57,961 nt of DNA from IMG/VR virus record IMGVR_UViG_3300031463_000009, positions 1-57,961 of that record, one strand, 5' to 3'. The notes beneath the pieces were generated by a model. That model saw nothing but the letters and a program-made list of their open reading frames with translations, was not told the DNA's origin and made no database searches. The stretch comes from a virus. A program made the position numbers and the translations under genes. Positions 39,873-47,436 of this stretch are shown here, piece after piece. Position 1 is the stretch's first letter. Each line of letters opens with the position of its first letter.

Positions 39873-40750
39873 ATACTACCCTCCTGCTTAAGGTATGATG
39901 TTTTTTCAACAACTAACATAGTCCCCTTTCTGCTTTTTACTTCTTTGAAATTAAGACCAGGTTTTTTGTCCAAAGGGCAAACGATTGTTTTAACCTTAGC
40001 CCAGGTATCTGATAAATTAGTGTATTCAACATAGTCTTTTGAATTAGAACAAATAGATGCTCTTCCTTTGTAGTCTATGCACATACTTATTTTACCCTGA
40101 TCGCATTGTTTAATCACACCTGTTTTTTCTGATATATTCATCGTCTTCCACAAGCATGGGTCAAACCAGAATGCGTGCGAGTTGTCGTCTATTAGAGTTA
40201 AAACTTTGTCTATTACTTTGTTAGTTCCTTTTCCAGCCACTGGTTTTTTGAGTAATAGAGTAATCTTATTGATGTCTTCTTTTAACAGACTATAAGCGTC
40301 TGCAAAGTCTTTTGGGTTAGTGACTATATGATTTATTCCTATGCTTTTTACTTCCATGTCTCTGAAGTGCCTTATGGCTTTTATAGCCTGCTTTTTCTTT
40401 AGTGGATGTACATCGTCATACGAAATGTGTATCCTGTCCGGAACCACTGGAAAGTCCTTTTTAGTTGGAAGGATACTCCCGTTAGTGGTCACGGCCACAA
40501 ACATTCCGTATTCTTTAGCTTTGGCGATTATTCTTGGGAGAGGTTCATAGAGGAAAGGCTCTCCTCCACCAATAGCCAAAGACCTAACAATCCCTTTCCA
40601 TTGGTATAACCATGTAGAAACAGTCTTTTCAGGCAGTTCACCATCTCCCCGTTTATAAAAGCATTCAGGACAATTGAAATTACATCTGCTAGTTATCAGC
40701 AGATGTATTGTTAATGGGTAGTCACCCTCATATCTTATTGGTATTATCAT
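39869..40750 (-). CDS. Radical SAM enzyme
   Basis: The 293-residue protein has the 4Fe-4S motif CNFNCPEC (C23, C27, C30) directly after a LLITSR strand, the GGGEP motif (61-65), VTTNGS (about 88) and RIHISYD (about 106). These are in the order of the radical SAM TIM barrel. Extra Cys in the C-terminal part (KQCDQGKISMC, SICS, IVCP) suggest a second cluster site as in SPASM/Twitch proteins that modify peptides. The substrate is unknown. The neighbours (a short Cys peptide downstream and two paralogous proteins upstream) are worth testing as partners. The start overlaps the upstream gene by 23 bp. Confidence 0.87.
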   Translation of the reverse strand: MIIPIRYEGDYPLTIHLLITSRCNFNCPECFYKRGDGELPEKTVSTWLYQWKGIVRSLAIGGGEPFLYEPLPRIIAKAKEYGMFVAVTTNGSILPTKKDFPVVPDRIHISYDDVHPLKKKQAIKAIRHFRDMEVKSIGINHIVTNPKDFADAYSLLKEDINKITLLLKKPVAGKGTNKVIDKVLTLIDDNSHAFWFDPCLWKTMNISEKTGVIKQCDQGKISMCIDYKGRASICSNSKDYVEYTNLSDTWAKVKTIVCPLDKKPGLNFKEVKSRKGTMLVVEKTSYLKQEGSI

Positions 40751-41204
40751 TGGTCTTTTTTTCCTTTCGTTTTTGTTCAGTCCTCATCGTTACTTTAAGC
40801 TCCCCGTCCTCTAGCAGCAACTCACCGGTCCTATCTCTATCATCATATATCATTACTATTTTTCCTACATACCCATTCTCCCAAATAACATCTATTACCA
40901 GGTGATAGTAATTTTCTGGTTTTTTTCGCATCATTTTTAGAGCTTCTTTTACCCCAATTAGACCTGGAGGAAGATGGTGGGCAGCATCAAACGGGCAGTC
41001 TTCTTTTAGCTGAAGACCATAAGTTTTGGCTATTTTGGCTTCTGGGGTTAGTTGCAGTTTCTTTTTTCCTTTAGCAACTCTGAATATGTCGGAACGAAAC
41101 ATCACACCGCGAGTTGAAAAAAACACCTCCAATATATACCTTACCTGCTCATTAGAACATATTGACTCTACTGTATTGATAAGTGCTTCTAATGTATGGT
41201 ACAT
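40728..41204 (-). CDS. Paralogue of the next upstream gene, unknown function
   Basis: The 158-residue protein starts at ATG 41204, 6 bases from AGGAGG. An in-frame ATG further upstream has no ribosome site. It shares with 41227-41844 the N-terminal MYxxLxAI/LxxxVxSICSxxxVRYI pattern and LPxGLxGVKxAxxxxxKxPxxxxxLxIxVIW. The C-terminal third is charged and different. The family is unknown. The tandem copies beside a radical SAM gene make a functional link possible. Confidence 0.68.
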   Translation of the reverse strand: MYHTLEALINTVESICSNEQVRYILEVFFSTRGVMFRSDIFRVAKGKKKLQLTPEAKIAKTYGLQLKEDCPFDAAHHLPPGLIGVKEALKMMRKKPENYYHLVIDVIWENGYVGKIVMIYDDRDRTGELLLEDGELKVTMRTEQKRKEKKTNDNTNKI

Positions 41205-41226
41205 TGAATACCTCCTTTTGTAGTTT

Positions 41227-41844
41227 TTACTCTTCATCACCACTCTCTGAAGGCTCTATGCATCCTTCAATTCCTATTACTTTAGATAACTGTGCACAGT
41301 GCTCTTTATATTTTGGGCTCTTTATATAATAGTCTTGATTTGAAAAGTCAACTTCTGTGTCCCCTCCATCTGGCATAGGTGGGTATTCAATAAAGTCGGA
41401 ACAATTATGTTCCATAAATGCTTTCCATATGACCCCTATAGTAAGCACTTTGAATTGCCTGGGGCGCTTTTTTATTAGTTCTATTGCCTTTTTTACCCCT
41501 TCTAGTCCGTGGGGTAATTTTCTAATTCCAGGTTCAAGACCCATAACTTTAGACCTCGCTGTTACCAACCCATCAATTTTATTGGCAATAGTTTTACCAC
41601 TTATATATCTCTTATCTATCTTTGTGTAATCGAGGAATCCAGATTTGTAGTATATACACTCATCCGATCCGGATTCCTTTTTGTTTTTATAAAACTCTAA
41701 ATTTACATACACTATGTATCTAACAACATCGCTCTCGCATACCCTTTCTATTGCATCTAAAACTTCATACATTGTATCAAAGCAAACTATATGTGGATCA
41801 GCCGTGCAATCACAAGTATCTGGATTGAAGAATCTTACTCTCAT
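41227..41844 (-). CDS. Paralogue of 40728-41204, unknown function
   Basis: The 205-residue protein has a 24-residue N-terminal addition with Cys residues (PDTCDCTADPHIVC), then the shared MYEVLDAIERVCESDVVRYI block and the shared LPHGLEGVKKAIELIKKRP...VIW block (about residues 110-140), ending in an acidic tail. Its start overlaps the preceding gene's stop by 4 bp. The two proteins probably act on related targets. Confidence 0.68.
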   Translation of the reverse strand: MRVRFFNPDTCDCTADPHIVCFDTMYEVLDAIERVCESDVVRYIVYVNLEFYKNKKESGSDECIYYKSGFLDYTKIDKRYISGKTIANKIDGLVTARSKVMGLEPGIRKLPHGLEGVKKAIELIKKRPRQFKVLTIGVIWKAFMEHNCSDFIEYPPMPDGGDTEVDFSNQDYYIKSPKYKEHCAQLSKVIGIEGCIEPSESGDEE

Positions 41845-42380
41845 TTTTTACTCCTTTTCTGTTTCTTTTTTGGTTTCTGCTTTCTGTCAATATCCGCATT
41901 AGTGCTGATGTATTTCAATTTGTAATACTCCTTAGAGAATTCTCCACACTTACGACAATAAGTGTTGTAGATCAACCAATCGTCGTCTACTGCATAACTT
42001 TCATATGATAACTTCTCGCTTCCACATATAGGGCATTTTCCCCTGTCGCATTTAGCGATTTCCTCAGATTGTTCTTCGAAGAATTTAACTGCTGAATCTG
42101 ATTGTTTATATGGTGGAAATTCAACATATGGGATGTCGTGCAGATATTCCAGAATATCTCCTTCATCAGCAACATGTTTGTCTATGAGAAATGAAAGGAC
42201 ATCTTCAATAGTATGCCCAGGTTTTAGTTTTAGTTTATTTATCTCCATAATTGATTTTAGGTCTTCTCCACTTAGGGTGTTCAGTGCAACATTTTCAGCT
42301 TTTGCAACTGACGATATGCTGAGGTCTCCTTGTTTAATTTTGGAAAGATCCTCTTTTGTAACTAAGTAGTAGAACATCAT
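41841..42380 (-). CDS. Hypothetical protein with zinc ribbon
   Basis: The 179-residue protein has a helical N-terminal domain, then KCDRGKCPICGSEKL and YCRKCGEF (about residues 112-150) making a CxxC/CxxC zinc ribbon, and a very basic Lys-rich C-terminus suited to nucleic-acid binding. GGAGGTG precedes the start (read leftward). The function is unknown. Confidence 0.7.
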   Translation of the reverse strand: MMFYYLVTKEDLSKIKQGDLSISSVAKAENVALNTLSGEDLKSIMEINKLKLKPGHTIEDVLSFLIDKHVADEGDILEYLHDIPYVEFPPYKQSDSAVKFFEEQSEEIAKCDRGKCPICGSEKLSYESYAVDDDWLIYNTYCRKCGEFSKEYYKLKYISTNADIDRKQKPKKKQKRSKK

Positions 42381-42420
42381 CCTATTTCACCTCCATTCTT
42401 AAGTAACTGAAATCAAACGT

Positions 42421-42837
42421 TCAGGGCCTATCATCCCTTGCGTTTTCTTTATAGGTTTGCACTTCGTTTTCTATAGAGTCTTCACATTTTTCGATCATTA
42501 GTTCGTAGTAATAGTCGTATTCTTTCTCTGATAAGTATGGATAGAGATCTACCCATTTGTCCCCAAGTTTGATGTGTATGTCAAAGTCATCTACCTCTGG
42601 TGGATCTGGTGGGGATGGAGGGTCCCAGGAGAATGGTGTATAGCTAGGTCCTTTCTCTCCAGCTTTGAAATTCCCCCTCAACATTAGTTCAAACCCGTGT
42701 TCGTATCCGTCTTTTAACTTAGCTTTTTCTTCTGGTGGCAGGTAATTAGTTATATCAAAGTTTTTTCCACCAAGAATAATTTCTATTTTGTCTCCTACGG
42801 ACATTTCAAAATATTCTGTAATATGTATTTCGTGCAT
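42421..42837 (-). CDS. Hypothetical protein with two similar halves
   Basis: The 138-residue protein starts at ATG 42837, shortly after AAAGGAG. It has two related segments, GDKIEIILGGKNFDITNYL..EE and LGDKWVDLYPYLSEKEYDYY, each a beta pair plus a Leu- and Tyr-containing helix. They are joined by a Pro/Asp/Glu linker (PPSPPDPPEVDD). This suggests an internal duplication. The function is unknown. Confidence 0.66.
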   Translation of the reverse strand: MHEIHITEYFEMSVGDKIEIILGGKNFDITNYLPPEEKAKLKDGYEHGFELMLRGNFKAGEKGPSYTPFSWDPPSPPDPPEVDDFDIHIKLGDKWVDLYPYLSEKEYDYYYELMIEKCEDSIENEVQTYKENARDDRP

Positions 42838-42860
42838 ATTATTCTCCTTTTTTGCTTTCT

Positions 42861-43241
42861 CTATTCTTCTATAAACCCTTGTTCTTTCCCAAGTCTTATA
42901 GCCGTTTCCTCGAACGCGAACCAAGCTAACAGGTTCTTGTTCAAGTCATTGCGAGCTAGTGGGTCTTCTTTGTCCCATTTGTCTCCGAAAACCATCTCCG
43001 GTCCTCCGCCGAATGATTCGCAAGTATCAGCCAACAACTCGGAAATTTCTTTTCTATGTCTATTAAAGAATCTTGTGGTGTCATTGTAGTAGATAAGCTC
43101 TCCCACCAAACCTGAGGAACATCCATCTGACATCAAGTCCGCCAAAAATCCAGTAACTCCATTGTCGTAATCCTTTGCGTAGCTGTTAACGATTCTCGCC
43201 ACAGCTTTTTCAAGTTTAGTCTCTCCGATCATTTTCTTCAT
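42861..43241 (-). CDS. Conserved phage protein (DUF7222-like)
   Basis: The 126-residue protein has the pattern I know from a small phage family: a LxxAVARIVxSYAxDYxxGVxxFLADL start, SDGCSSGLVGELIYYNDTTRF (about 38-58), and NKNLLAWFAFEETAIRL (about 101-117). The domain number is recalled, not searched. No biochemical role is known for the family. AAAGGAG precedes the start. Confidence 0.72.
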   Translation of the reverse strand: MKKMIGETKLEKAVARIVNSYAKDYDNGVTGFLADLMSDGCSSGLVGELIYYNDTTRFFNRHRKEISELLADTCESFGGGPEMVFGDKWDKEDPLARNDLNKNLLAWFAFEETAIRLGKEQGFIEE

Positions 43242-43512
43242 TTTCTTTTTCTCCTTTCTGGTTTTCTATATTTGCTAGTTCTAAATAGTTTCTAAAGACT
43301 TCTAAAGTTCTTGCTATAGCCTTCTCTTCTTTTTCCTTTGGGAGTTTGCATTTTTTAATAAAGTCTAAAGCCTTTTTTACAGAAACTTCATATGAATAGC
43401 CACGAGGCGGGTAATACAGCATCCATAACGACCAATCACTTTCCTTAACGCACAGAGCTTCCAGACCTCTTTTAGTTTCTCTGGACGCTATTGTTTCTGG
43501 TCTTCCTGACAT
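43216..43512 (-). CDS. Hypothetical protein
   Basis: The 98-residue protein has a LWMLYYPPRGYSYEVSVKKALDFIKK core and a charged Glu/Lys/Asn tail. It overlaps the next gene by 26 bp. AAAGGAGG precedes its start (read leftward). No family was recognised. Confidence 0.64.
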   Translation of the reverse strand: MSGRPETIASRETKRGLEALCVKESDWSLWMLYYPPRGYSYEVSVKKALDFIKKCKLPKEKEEKAIARTLEVFRNYLELANIENQKGEKENEENDRRD

Positions 43513-43655
43513 TTTTGTCCTCCTTTCTTTTCGGTTTTTTCTTTGGTAGTCTTCGTTTCTTTTTCCCGATTGGTTAATCTAAGGAGCCAATTCCGAATAT
43601 AATCAGTGGTTGTATCTGTTTTATCAACTGACACTGTTTTTGTCTTTTTTTTCAT
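43488..43655 (-). CDS. Possible short Lys/Thr-rich protein
   Basis: A 55-residue frame from ATG 43655 is dominated by Lys, Thr and Glu (KKKTKTVSVDKTDTTTDY). It overlaps both neighbours. A GTGGAC before the ATG is a weak ribosome site. It fills what would otherwise be a gap between the beta-helix gene and 43216-43512. The same frame continued upstream reads through the beta-helix repeats and is not a gene. Confidence 0.35.
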   Translation of the reverse strand: MKKKTKTVSVDKTDTTTDYIRNWLLRLTNREKETKTTKEKTEKKGGQKCQEDQKQ

Positions 43656-44463
43656 AGTGTCCACTTTTGTCAATTGCACTCTGTTCCGGTTCGCCTGGCA
43701 CCTGTGTATTCCTAGAGACTCGCGTATTACCGTAAATCCGTGCGTCTCCGTAAACCTGTGCATCACCCGAGACCCGTGCGCGATCAAATACCCATGCATT
43801 ACCTGAGACAATAGCATTACCGGAAACCCGTGCGTGACCAAAAACCTTAGCATCTCCACAGACCTGGGCGTTGCCATTTACCTCTGCATCATCAAAGATT
43901 AATGCATCATCATAAACTTGTGCACTGCCATAGACTTGTGCACTACCGGTGATTCGTGCGTGCCCTAAGACCTGTGCATTATCAAGGATCATCGCATCCC
44001 CGGCTATCCATGCATTACCTGCTATCTGTGCATCATCACCGACACCTGCATTATCAGATACTTGTGCGTTATCGAAGATTTGTGCGTTATCATCAATCCA
44101 CGCATTACCGAATACCTGAGCATTACCAAACACTTTTGCATTAGAAGAGACTACTGCATTGCCGAAGACACGAGCATTACCGAAAACTTTTGCATCATCG
44201 TAGACCAAGGCTTCACCAAAAACTGTTGCATTTCCGCTTACCAATGCATCGTCAAAGACCCGTGCGTCATCAGAGATCCACGCATCACCTTCGTGCGATA
44301 AGTTATTCTCAGATTCTACCCATCCTCCGAGATCTCCCCGTTTAACCGCACCGAAATCCCGCAAAGCACGAATGCGTCTCAGTCCATTTTTGGTTTCATT
44401 AGTCAATTCGTATTTTTTCGTTTCCACTTTCGAATCCTTTTGTTCTTTTTTACATTCGCTCAT
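43624..44463 (-). CDS. Hexapeptide-repeat left-handed beta-helix protein
   Basis: The 279-residue protein begins with a charged start and LRRIRALRDFGAVKRGDLGGWVESENNLSHEG (split about residues 28-60), then about 30 hexapeptide units of the form (D/G)(N/D)AxV(F/Y/S)(G/D) over about 190 residues. Each three units make one turn of a left-handed beta-helix. Proteins of this type are common in phages and bacteria. The repeats do not carry an acyltransferase active site that I can see. It probably serves as a rod-like or sugar/peptide-binding module. The tail after the helix is charged. Confidence 0.82.
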   Translation of the reverse strand: MSECKKEQKDSKVETKKYELTNETKNGLRRIRALRDFGAVKRGDLGGWVESENNLSHEGDAWISDDARVFDDALVSGNATVFGEALVYDDAKVFGNARVFGNAVVSSNAKVFGNAQVFGNAWIDDNAQIFDNAQVSDNAGVGDDAQIAGNAWIAGDAMILDNAQVLGHARITGSAQVYGSAQVYDDALIFDDAEVNGNAQVCGDAKVFGHARVSGNAIVSGNAWVFDRARVSGDAQVYGDARIYGNTRVSRNTQVPGEPEQSAIDKSGHYEKKDKNSVS

Positions 44464-44693
44464 TTATTTCTCCTTTCCTGCCTTTTTTTGCAATGCGGGC
44501 AGAGATTTTCATAACTGCCCCATTCCCAATTTTCTGGGAATGCCCCCAATTCCGGAATCTCCGTTCCGCACTGCCCACAGACGATAGGATCCGGTTCCTC
44601 TTCATAAAACCCATTTTGAAGAGGGTAAATAACCTCTGTCTCAGCAGGGGTTTGTGGGTTCACCAGCTGACAGTCCAAAATCTCTCTTTTCAT
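44460..44693 (-). CDS. Small zinc-ribbon protein
   Basis: The 77-residue protein has CGQCGTEIPELG (residues 39-50) and CPHCKKR near the end, giving a four-Cys zinc site. It is joined by 4-bp overlaps to both neighbours. The function is unknown. Confidence 0.7.
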   Translation of the reverse strand: MKREILDCQLVNPQTPAETEVIYPLQNGFYEEEPDPIVCGQCGTEIPELGAFPENWEWGSYENLCPHCKKRQERRNK

Positions 44694-45103
44694 TTTATTT
44701 CCTCCATCCCATTTGTTCTTTGTGTGCTTCCTACTAAATCGGTAACAATTAGTGTTATTTCTCCTTTCCCATCAAGAAACACCTGATAAAGATATTCTAT
44801 ATCTGTGTCCTTTTCTTTTAACGGATCCCTGTGTGTAAGATACACGCTTGAGTTACCTTCATTAAAAAGATAAGCTATGAGACCAGTTGCAAACCTTGAT
44901 GGCTCTAGGGCAACATTCGTCCCAAAAATGTTTCCATAGCATGCTTGATAGTTTCCTGTAACCTTTGGGTCAGATTCCTTAGCCTTTTTTATGAAGGCTT
45001 CTAACCTAATCCCCAACCATTCTGGATACCCATCTCCATGAACATAGATTTTCCATTTTTCGTTAAATGAATCAACAACTTCTACGATTGCTCTGGTACT
45101 CAT
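44690..45103 (-). CDS. Conserved phage protein, first gene of the leftward accessory operon
   Basis: The protein starts at ATG 45103 after AAAGGGGG (read leftward) and has 137 residues. MSTRAIVEVVDSFNEKWKIYVHGDGYPEWLG is a start seen in many phage proteins of unknown function, with the YxHxDGYPExLG motif. The rest is alpha/beta with an acidic end. It is preceded by a promoter and a 5' hairpin. Confidence 0.72.
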   Translation of the reverse strand: MSTRAIVEVVDSFNEKWKIYVHGDGYPEWLGIRLEAFIKKAKESDPKVTGNYQACYGNIFGTNVALEPSRFATGLIAYLFNEGNSSVYLTHRDPLKEKDTDIEYLYQVFLDGKGEITLIVTDLVGSTQRTNGMEEIK

Positions 45104-45128
45104 ACTAATCCCCCTTTCTTGTTTTAGT

Positions 45129-45153
45129 AGACCGTTTAGCATTGAAACGGTCT
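45129..45153 (-). promoter_or_regulatory. 5'-terminal hairpin of the leftward transcript
   Basis: AGACCGTTT (45129-45137) and AAACGGTCT (45145-45153) form a perfect 9-bp stem with a 7-nt loop. The predicted leftward start is near 45155, so the hairpin would be the first thing in the message. Hairpins at a 5' end are known to protect mRNA from decay. Confidence 0.55.
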
Positions 45154-45161
45154 CCTTAGAT

Positions 45162-45190
45162 GTTATATCAAAAATATGCAGTAATTTTCA
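45162..45190 (-). promoter_or_regulatory. Extended -10 promoter, leftward
   Basis: Reading leftward, TGAAAA (complement of 45185-45190), 17 bp, then TATAAC (complement of 45162-45167) with TGA just before it. The TGATATAA core is the same as in the leftward promoter at 3639-3668. It would drive the genes 45103 down to 39475. Confidence 0.52.
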
Positions 45191-45203
45191 CACTAATTAG
45201 TGT
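45190..45203. promoter_or_regulatory. Perfect 14-bp palindrome between divergent operons
   Basis: ACACTAATTAGTGT reads the same on both strands and abuts the -35 of the leftward promoter. It lies about 70 bp before the rightward gene at 45276. It is a good operator candidate for a dimeric regulator of one or both directions. Confidence 0.5.
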
Positions 45204-45275
45204 AAACTAATCATTTGCATTGCTGGGGCTAGTAAAAGTTAGTAATCTCTATTAAAATTTGGTTGGAGGACTGTA

Positions 45276-45767
45276 ATGAGTATTGTCGACAAACTAAGCA
45301 AGGTTCTTAAAAATAAGCAAGTTACTTCGAAGATTCTCCCAACTGTTGGAGGATTAGCTGCAGCTGGTGGTCTTGGGGGACTAATCGGAGCGGAAATTAC
45401 AAGACACGAAGAAGAATCTGGAAAAGGCCCAATCAAAACAACAACTAAAGGTATTTCTGGTAAAGTTCGTGTAGGGCCGTTAAACATAGAAGCCGAAAAG
45501 ACCGACCGAAGTGCTGGAATCGGTCCTGCCAAAGTCAGAATTGGAGGTTCTTCAAGAACTAAAGTAACTATTGGACCTTTTACTTACGATAGCGAGAAAG
45601 GAACTATCCGTTGGGATACCTTTAATGGTGGTCCTGTTTTAGAAGGACCTTCCGAAGTAATGTTAGATGTTATTAGAAAAGGGCAGGAGAACAAACAAGA
45701 GGGAATAGCTACGCTCACTCGATACATGCGTATGGGTGCAATAAGACAGGTTGGTGTGGTAAAGTAA
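45276..45767 (+). CDS. Membrane protein with glycine-zipper segment
   Basis: The 163-residue protein has GGAGG upstream. TVGGLAAAGGLGGLIGAEI (about residues 23-41) is a small-residue membrane segment. The rest is beta-rich with two similar runs (GKVRVGPLNIEAEKTDRSAGIG and KVTIGPFTYDSEKGT). It opens the rightward head-gene region and is followed after 1 bp by the next gene. Confidence 0.68.
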   Translation: MSIVDKLSKVLKNKQVTSKILPTVGGLAAAGGLGGLIGAEITRHEEESGKGPIKTTTKGISGKVRVGPLNIEAEKTDRSAGIGPAKVRIGGSSRTKVTIGPFTYDSEKGTIRWDTFNGGPVLEGPSEVMLDVIRKGQENKQEGIATLTRYMRMGAIRQVGVVK

Positions 45768-45768
45768 T

Positions 45769-46038
45769 ATGAAAGATTTTTCAGCACTCAAGAAACTTTT
45801 GGGTTTGCAGAAAATAGCCGTATCGCCACCCGGTTGGGCAGGGACTGTTGAAGCTATGAAGGAAAGGCACCCAGAAATCACTAACCCATGGGCGTTGGCG
45901 TGGTGGCAGTATAAGCGTGGGCATAAGTCGCATATACCCGAAAGTGCTGAGCATAAAGCCAAGAAAGCCGCCGAAAAGAAGGCCAGTTATTCAGCTTTGG
46001 CTAAACTAAAAGAGATTGCTGAAAAATACAAACGTTAA
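45769..46038 (+). CDS. Small conserved phage protein with K-x-A leader
   Basis: The 89-residue protein begins MKDFSALKKLLGLQKIA (Lys15-Ile-Ala17), then SPPGWAGTVEAMKERHPEITNPWALAWWQYKRGHK-like residues (18-52). The PPGW...NPWALAWW pattern occurs in many phage proteins, usually near the head genes. The end is a Lys/Ala-rich helix. A small head-packaged or capsid-associated protein is likely. Confidence 0.7.
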   Translation: MKDFSALKKLLGLQKIAVSPPGWAGTVEAMKERHPEITNPWALAWWQYKRGHKSHIPESAEHKAKKAAEKKASYSALAKLKEIAEKYKR

Positions 46039-46052
46039 GGAGATTGATCACA

Positions 46053-46928
46053 ATGGAAGTAACTAAAGAATTAATCCAAGACATAGTGCAGAAGGCATCG
46101 TCTTTGTTTTTAGAAGGTAGGGTATCCACTCCTACCGAGGCCACGATAAGTGTGCTGAAGACTGTGGATCTTCCTGTTCCTGCAATAGAGAGGGTATGTG
46201 AAGGTGTTAACACGGCTATTTATAGAGATTTATATTTGAATGGGAAGAAAAACCGGGCTGCAAAGTTTCCATTGTGTAATAAAGAAGAAGTTATCAGGGC
46301 TGTAAAAGGTAAGGTTGCAACTTCTCTTGGGTGGAAGATCCCACCTGAAAAAGCAAGTCTGCCGGGAGCTAAAACAGCATCCGCCGATATGAAGAAAGCT
46401 GCAAGTGCTGAGCTAGCTACTAATAAAGATTATTTACATCCTCCTGAGGTGTCTTTGACATCTAAAAGGGCATTACAAGCCCTTGAAAAGTGGGCATCTC
46501 AACCCAAGCTTGCTCCAGATACTCTTGTGTTTGACAACGTTTTTATTGCCGATAAATGGTTAAGGATCATCGTGGATGCTGAACAAAAGATGAACACCAA
46601 GCTTGCTTCATTACAGAACGAGATCAGCAAGTTGATAGGCGCTATTAGTGACACAGCTTGGAGAACCTGTTTGGATGGAGTCCCTGTTGGAGATATTGTT
46701 AAATTGGCGGAGAGTAATCCGGGCATAGTCAGGTTCGTCCAAGAATGGACTTTGAGTAGAACAGGTAAACCAAATGATTTACAATCTACAGATAAGGAGA
46801 TAAATCCGGAGCATCCTTTAGTTAAGATGCTTATGGAATATGAACTGGCTACTGCCACCACTCGAAAGGTAGCTAGTGCTTTGAAAAAGATAGTTAAACT
46901 TAGAAAAAGGGTGGAAAAAGTAAGATGA
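46053..46928 (+). CDS. Hypothetical helical protein of the head region
   Basis: The protein (291 residues from ATG 46053, AAGGAG upstream) is mostly helical. In its middle lies a short Ala/Lys-rich stretch with AKTA and KKAA motifs (about residues 103-115) that separates an N-terminal and a C-terminal domain and could be a protease site. The end is basic (KKIVKLRKRVEKVR). Function unknown; internal head protein is a possibility. Confidence 0.68.
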   Translation: MEVTKELIQDIVQKASSLFLEGRVSTPTEATISVLKTVDLPVPAIERVCEGVNTAIYRDLYLNGKKNRAAKFPLCNKEEVIRAVKGKVATSLGWKIPPEKASLPGAKTASADMKKAASAELATNKDYLHPPEVSLTSKRALQALEKWASQPKLAPDTLVFDNVFIADKWLRIIVDAEQKMNTKLASLQNEISKLIGAISDTAWRTCLDGVPVGDIVKLAESNPGIVRFVQEWTLSRTGKPNDLQSTDKEINPEHPLVKMLMEYELATATTRKVASALKKIVKLRKRVEKVR

Positions 46929-47176
46929 AAGCTTTTGTTAAAGAGTTTGAGAAACAGGCCGGTGCTCTTAAGCTGTTGACAGCCCCTTTAAGAATTTTAA
47001 ACCCATTTGCTGCTAGGAATGGTCTATTTCGCGAAGTTAGGGCTGCCGTTCCATGGGCGCTTTGGGATGTTCCTTTTGATATTAAATCTACTATTAATGA
47101 TATTGGACAAATGGGGGCTAGGAGACATTTGGCAAGGTATGGCTATTGGCCTCAGCCTCCTTTAGGAGAAGACTAG
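46925..47176 (+). CDS. Small protein with MKxFVKEFEKxA leader
   Basis: The 83-residue protein begins MKAFVKEFEKQAGALKLL (Lys10-Gln-Ala12). The leader is nearly the same as that of the next gene, while the remainder differs. The rest contains a basic/aromatic part (RNGLFREVRAAVPWALWDVP). It overlaps the previous gene as ATGA. Confidence 0.7.
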   Translation: MKAFVKEFEKQAGALKLLTAPLRILNPFAARNGLFREVRAAVPWALWDVPFDIKSTINDIGQMGARRHLARYGYWPQPPLGED

Positions 47177-47178
47177 AT

Positions 47179-47436
47179 ATGAAGACATTTGTTAAAGAGT
47201 TTGAAAAAGCAGCCGCCGCTCCCGAAGAGGGCGCCCCATTGTCGGCAATAGCGTTTAATCTTCTGCGTCTTCCGTTTGAATTATATGGATTAGGTCTACA
47301 GAAGTATCCGCTACTTACTATAGGTGGAACAGCTTATCTGTTGTACAAGAGACCTTGGGAGCGCTTTTTCAACAGAGATCAAGAGGCTGGACCGATGCCT
47401 GGATATTCTGGTGGCGGAGGTCAATTTAGTCTATGA
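47179..47436 (+). CDS. Small membrane protein with MKxFVKEFEKxA leader
   Basis: The protein (85 residues from ATG 47179, TAGGAGA upstream) begins MKTFVKEFEKAAAAPEE (Lys10-Ala-Ala12). One hydrophobic segment (YPLLTIGGTAYLLY, about 45-58) and a Gly-rich end follow. The shared leader with the preceding gene, joined to an unrelated body, supports the idea of a leader peptide acting as a targeting tag. Confidence 0.7.
   Translation: MKTFVKEFEKAAAAPEEGAPLSAIAFNLLRLPFELYGLGLQKYPLLTIGGTAYLLYKRPWERFFNRDQEAGPMPGYSGGGGQFSL

Noticed and set aside
43656-43877. Open frame running leftward inside the hexapeptide-repeat gene (upstream part of the 43488-43877 frame)
   Set aside because: It is an alternative frame of highly repetitive coding DNA. 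The repeat periodicity keeps several frames open, and the beta-helix frame explains the sequence.
43750-44290. Regularly spaced short repeats resembling a repeat array
   Set aside because: The repeats code for hexapeptide units of a beta-helix protein, vary at third positions and lack uniform spacers, so this is not a CRISPR array.
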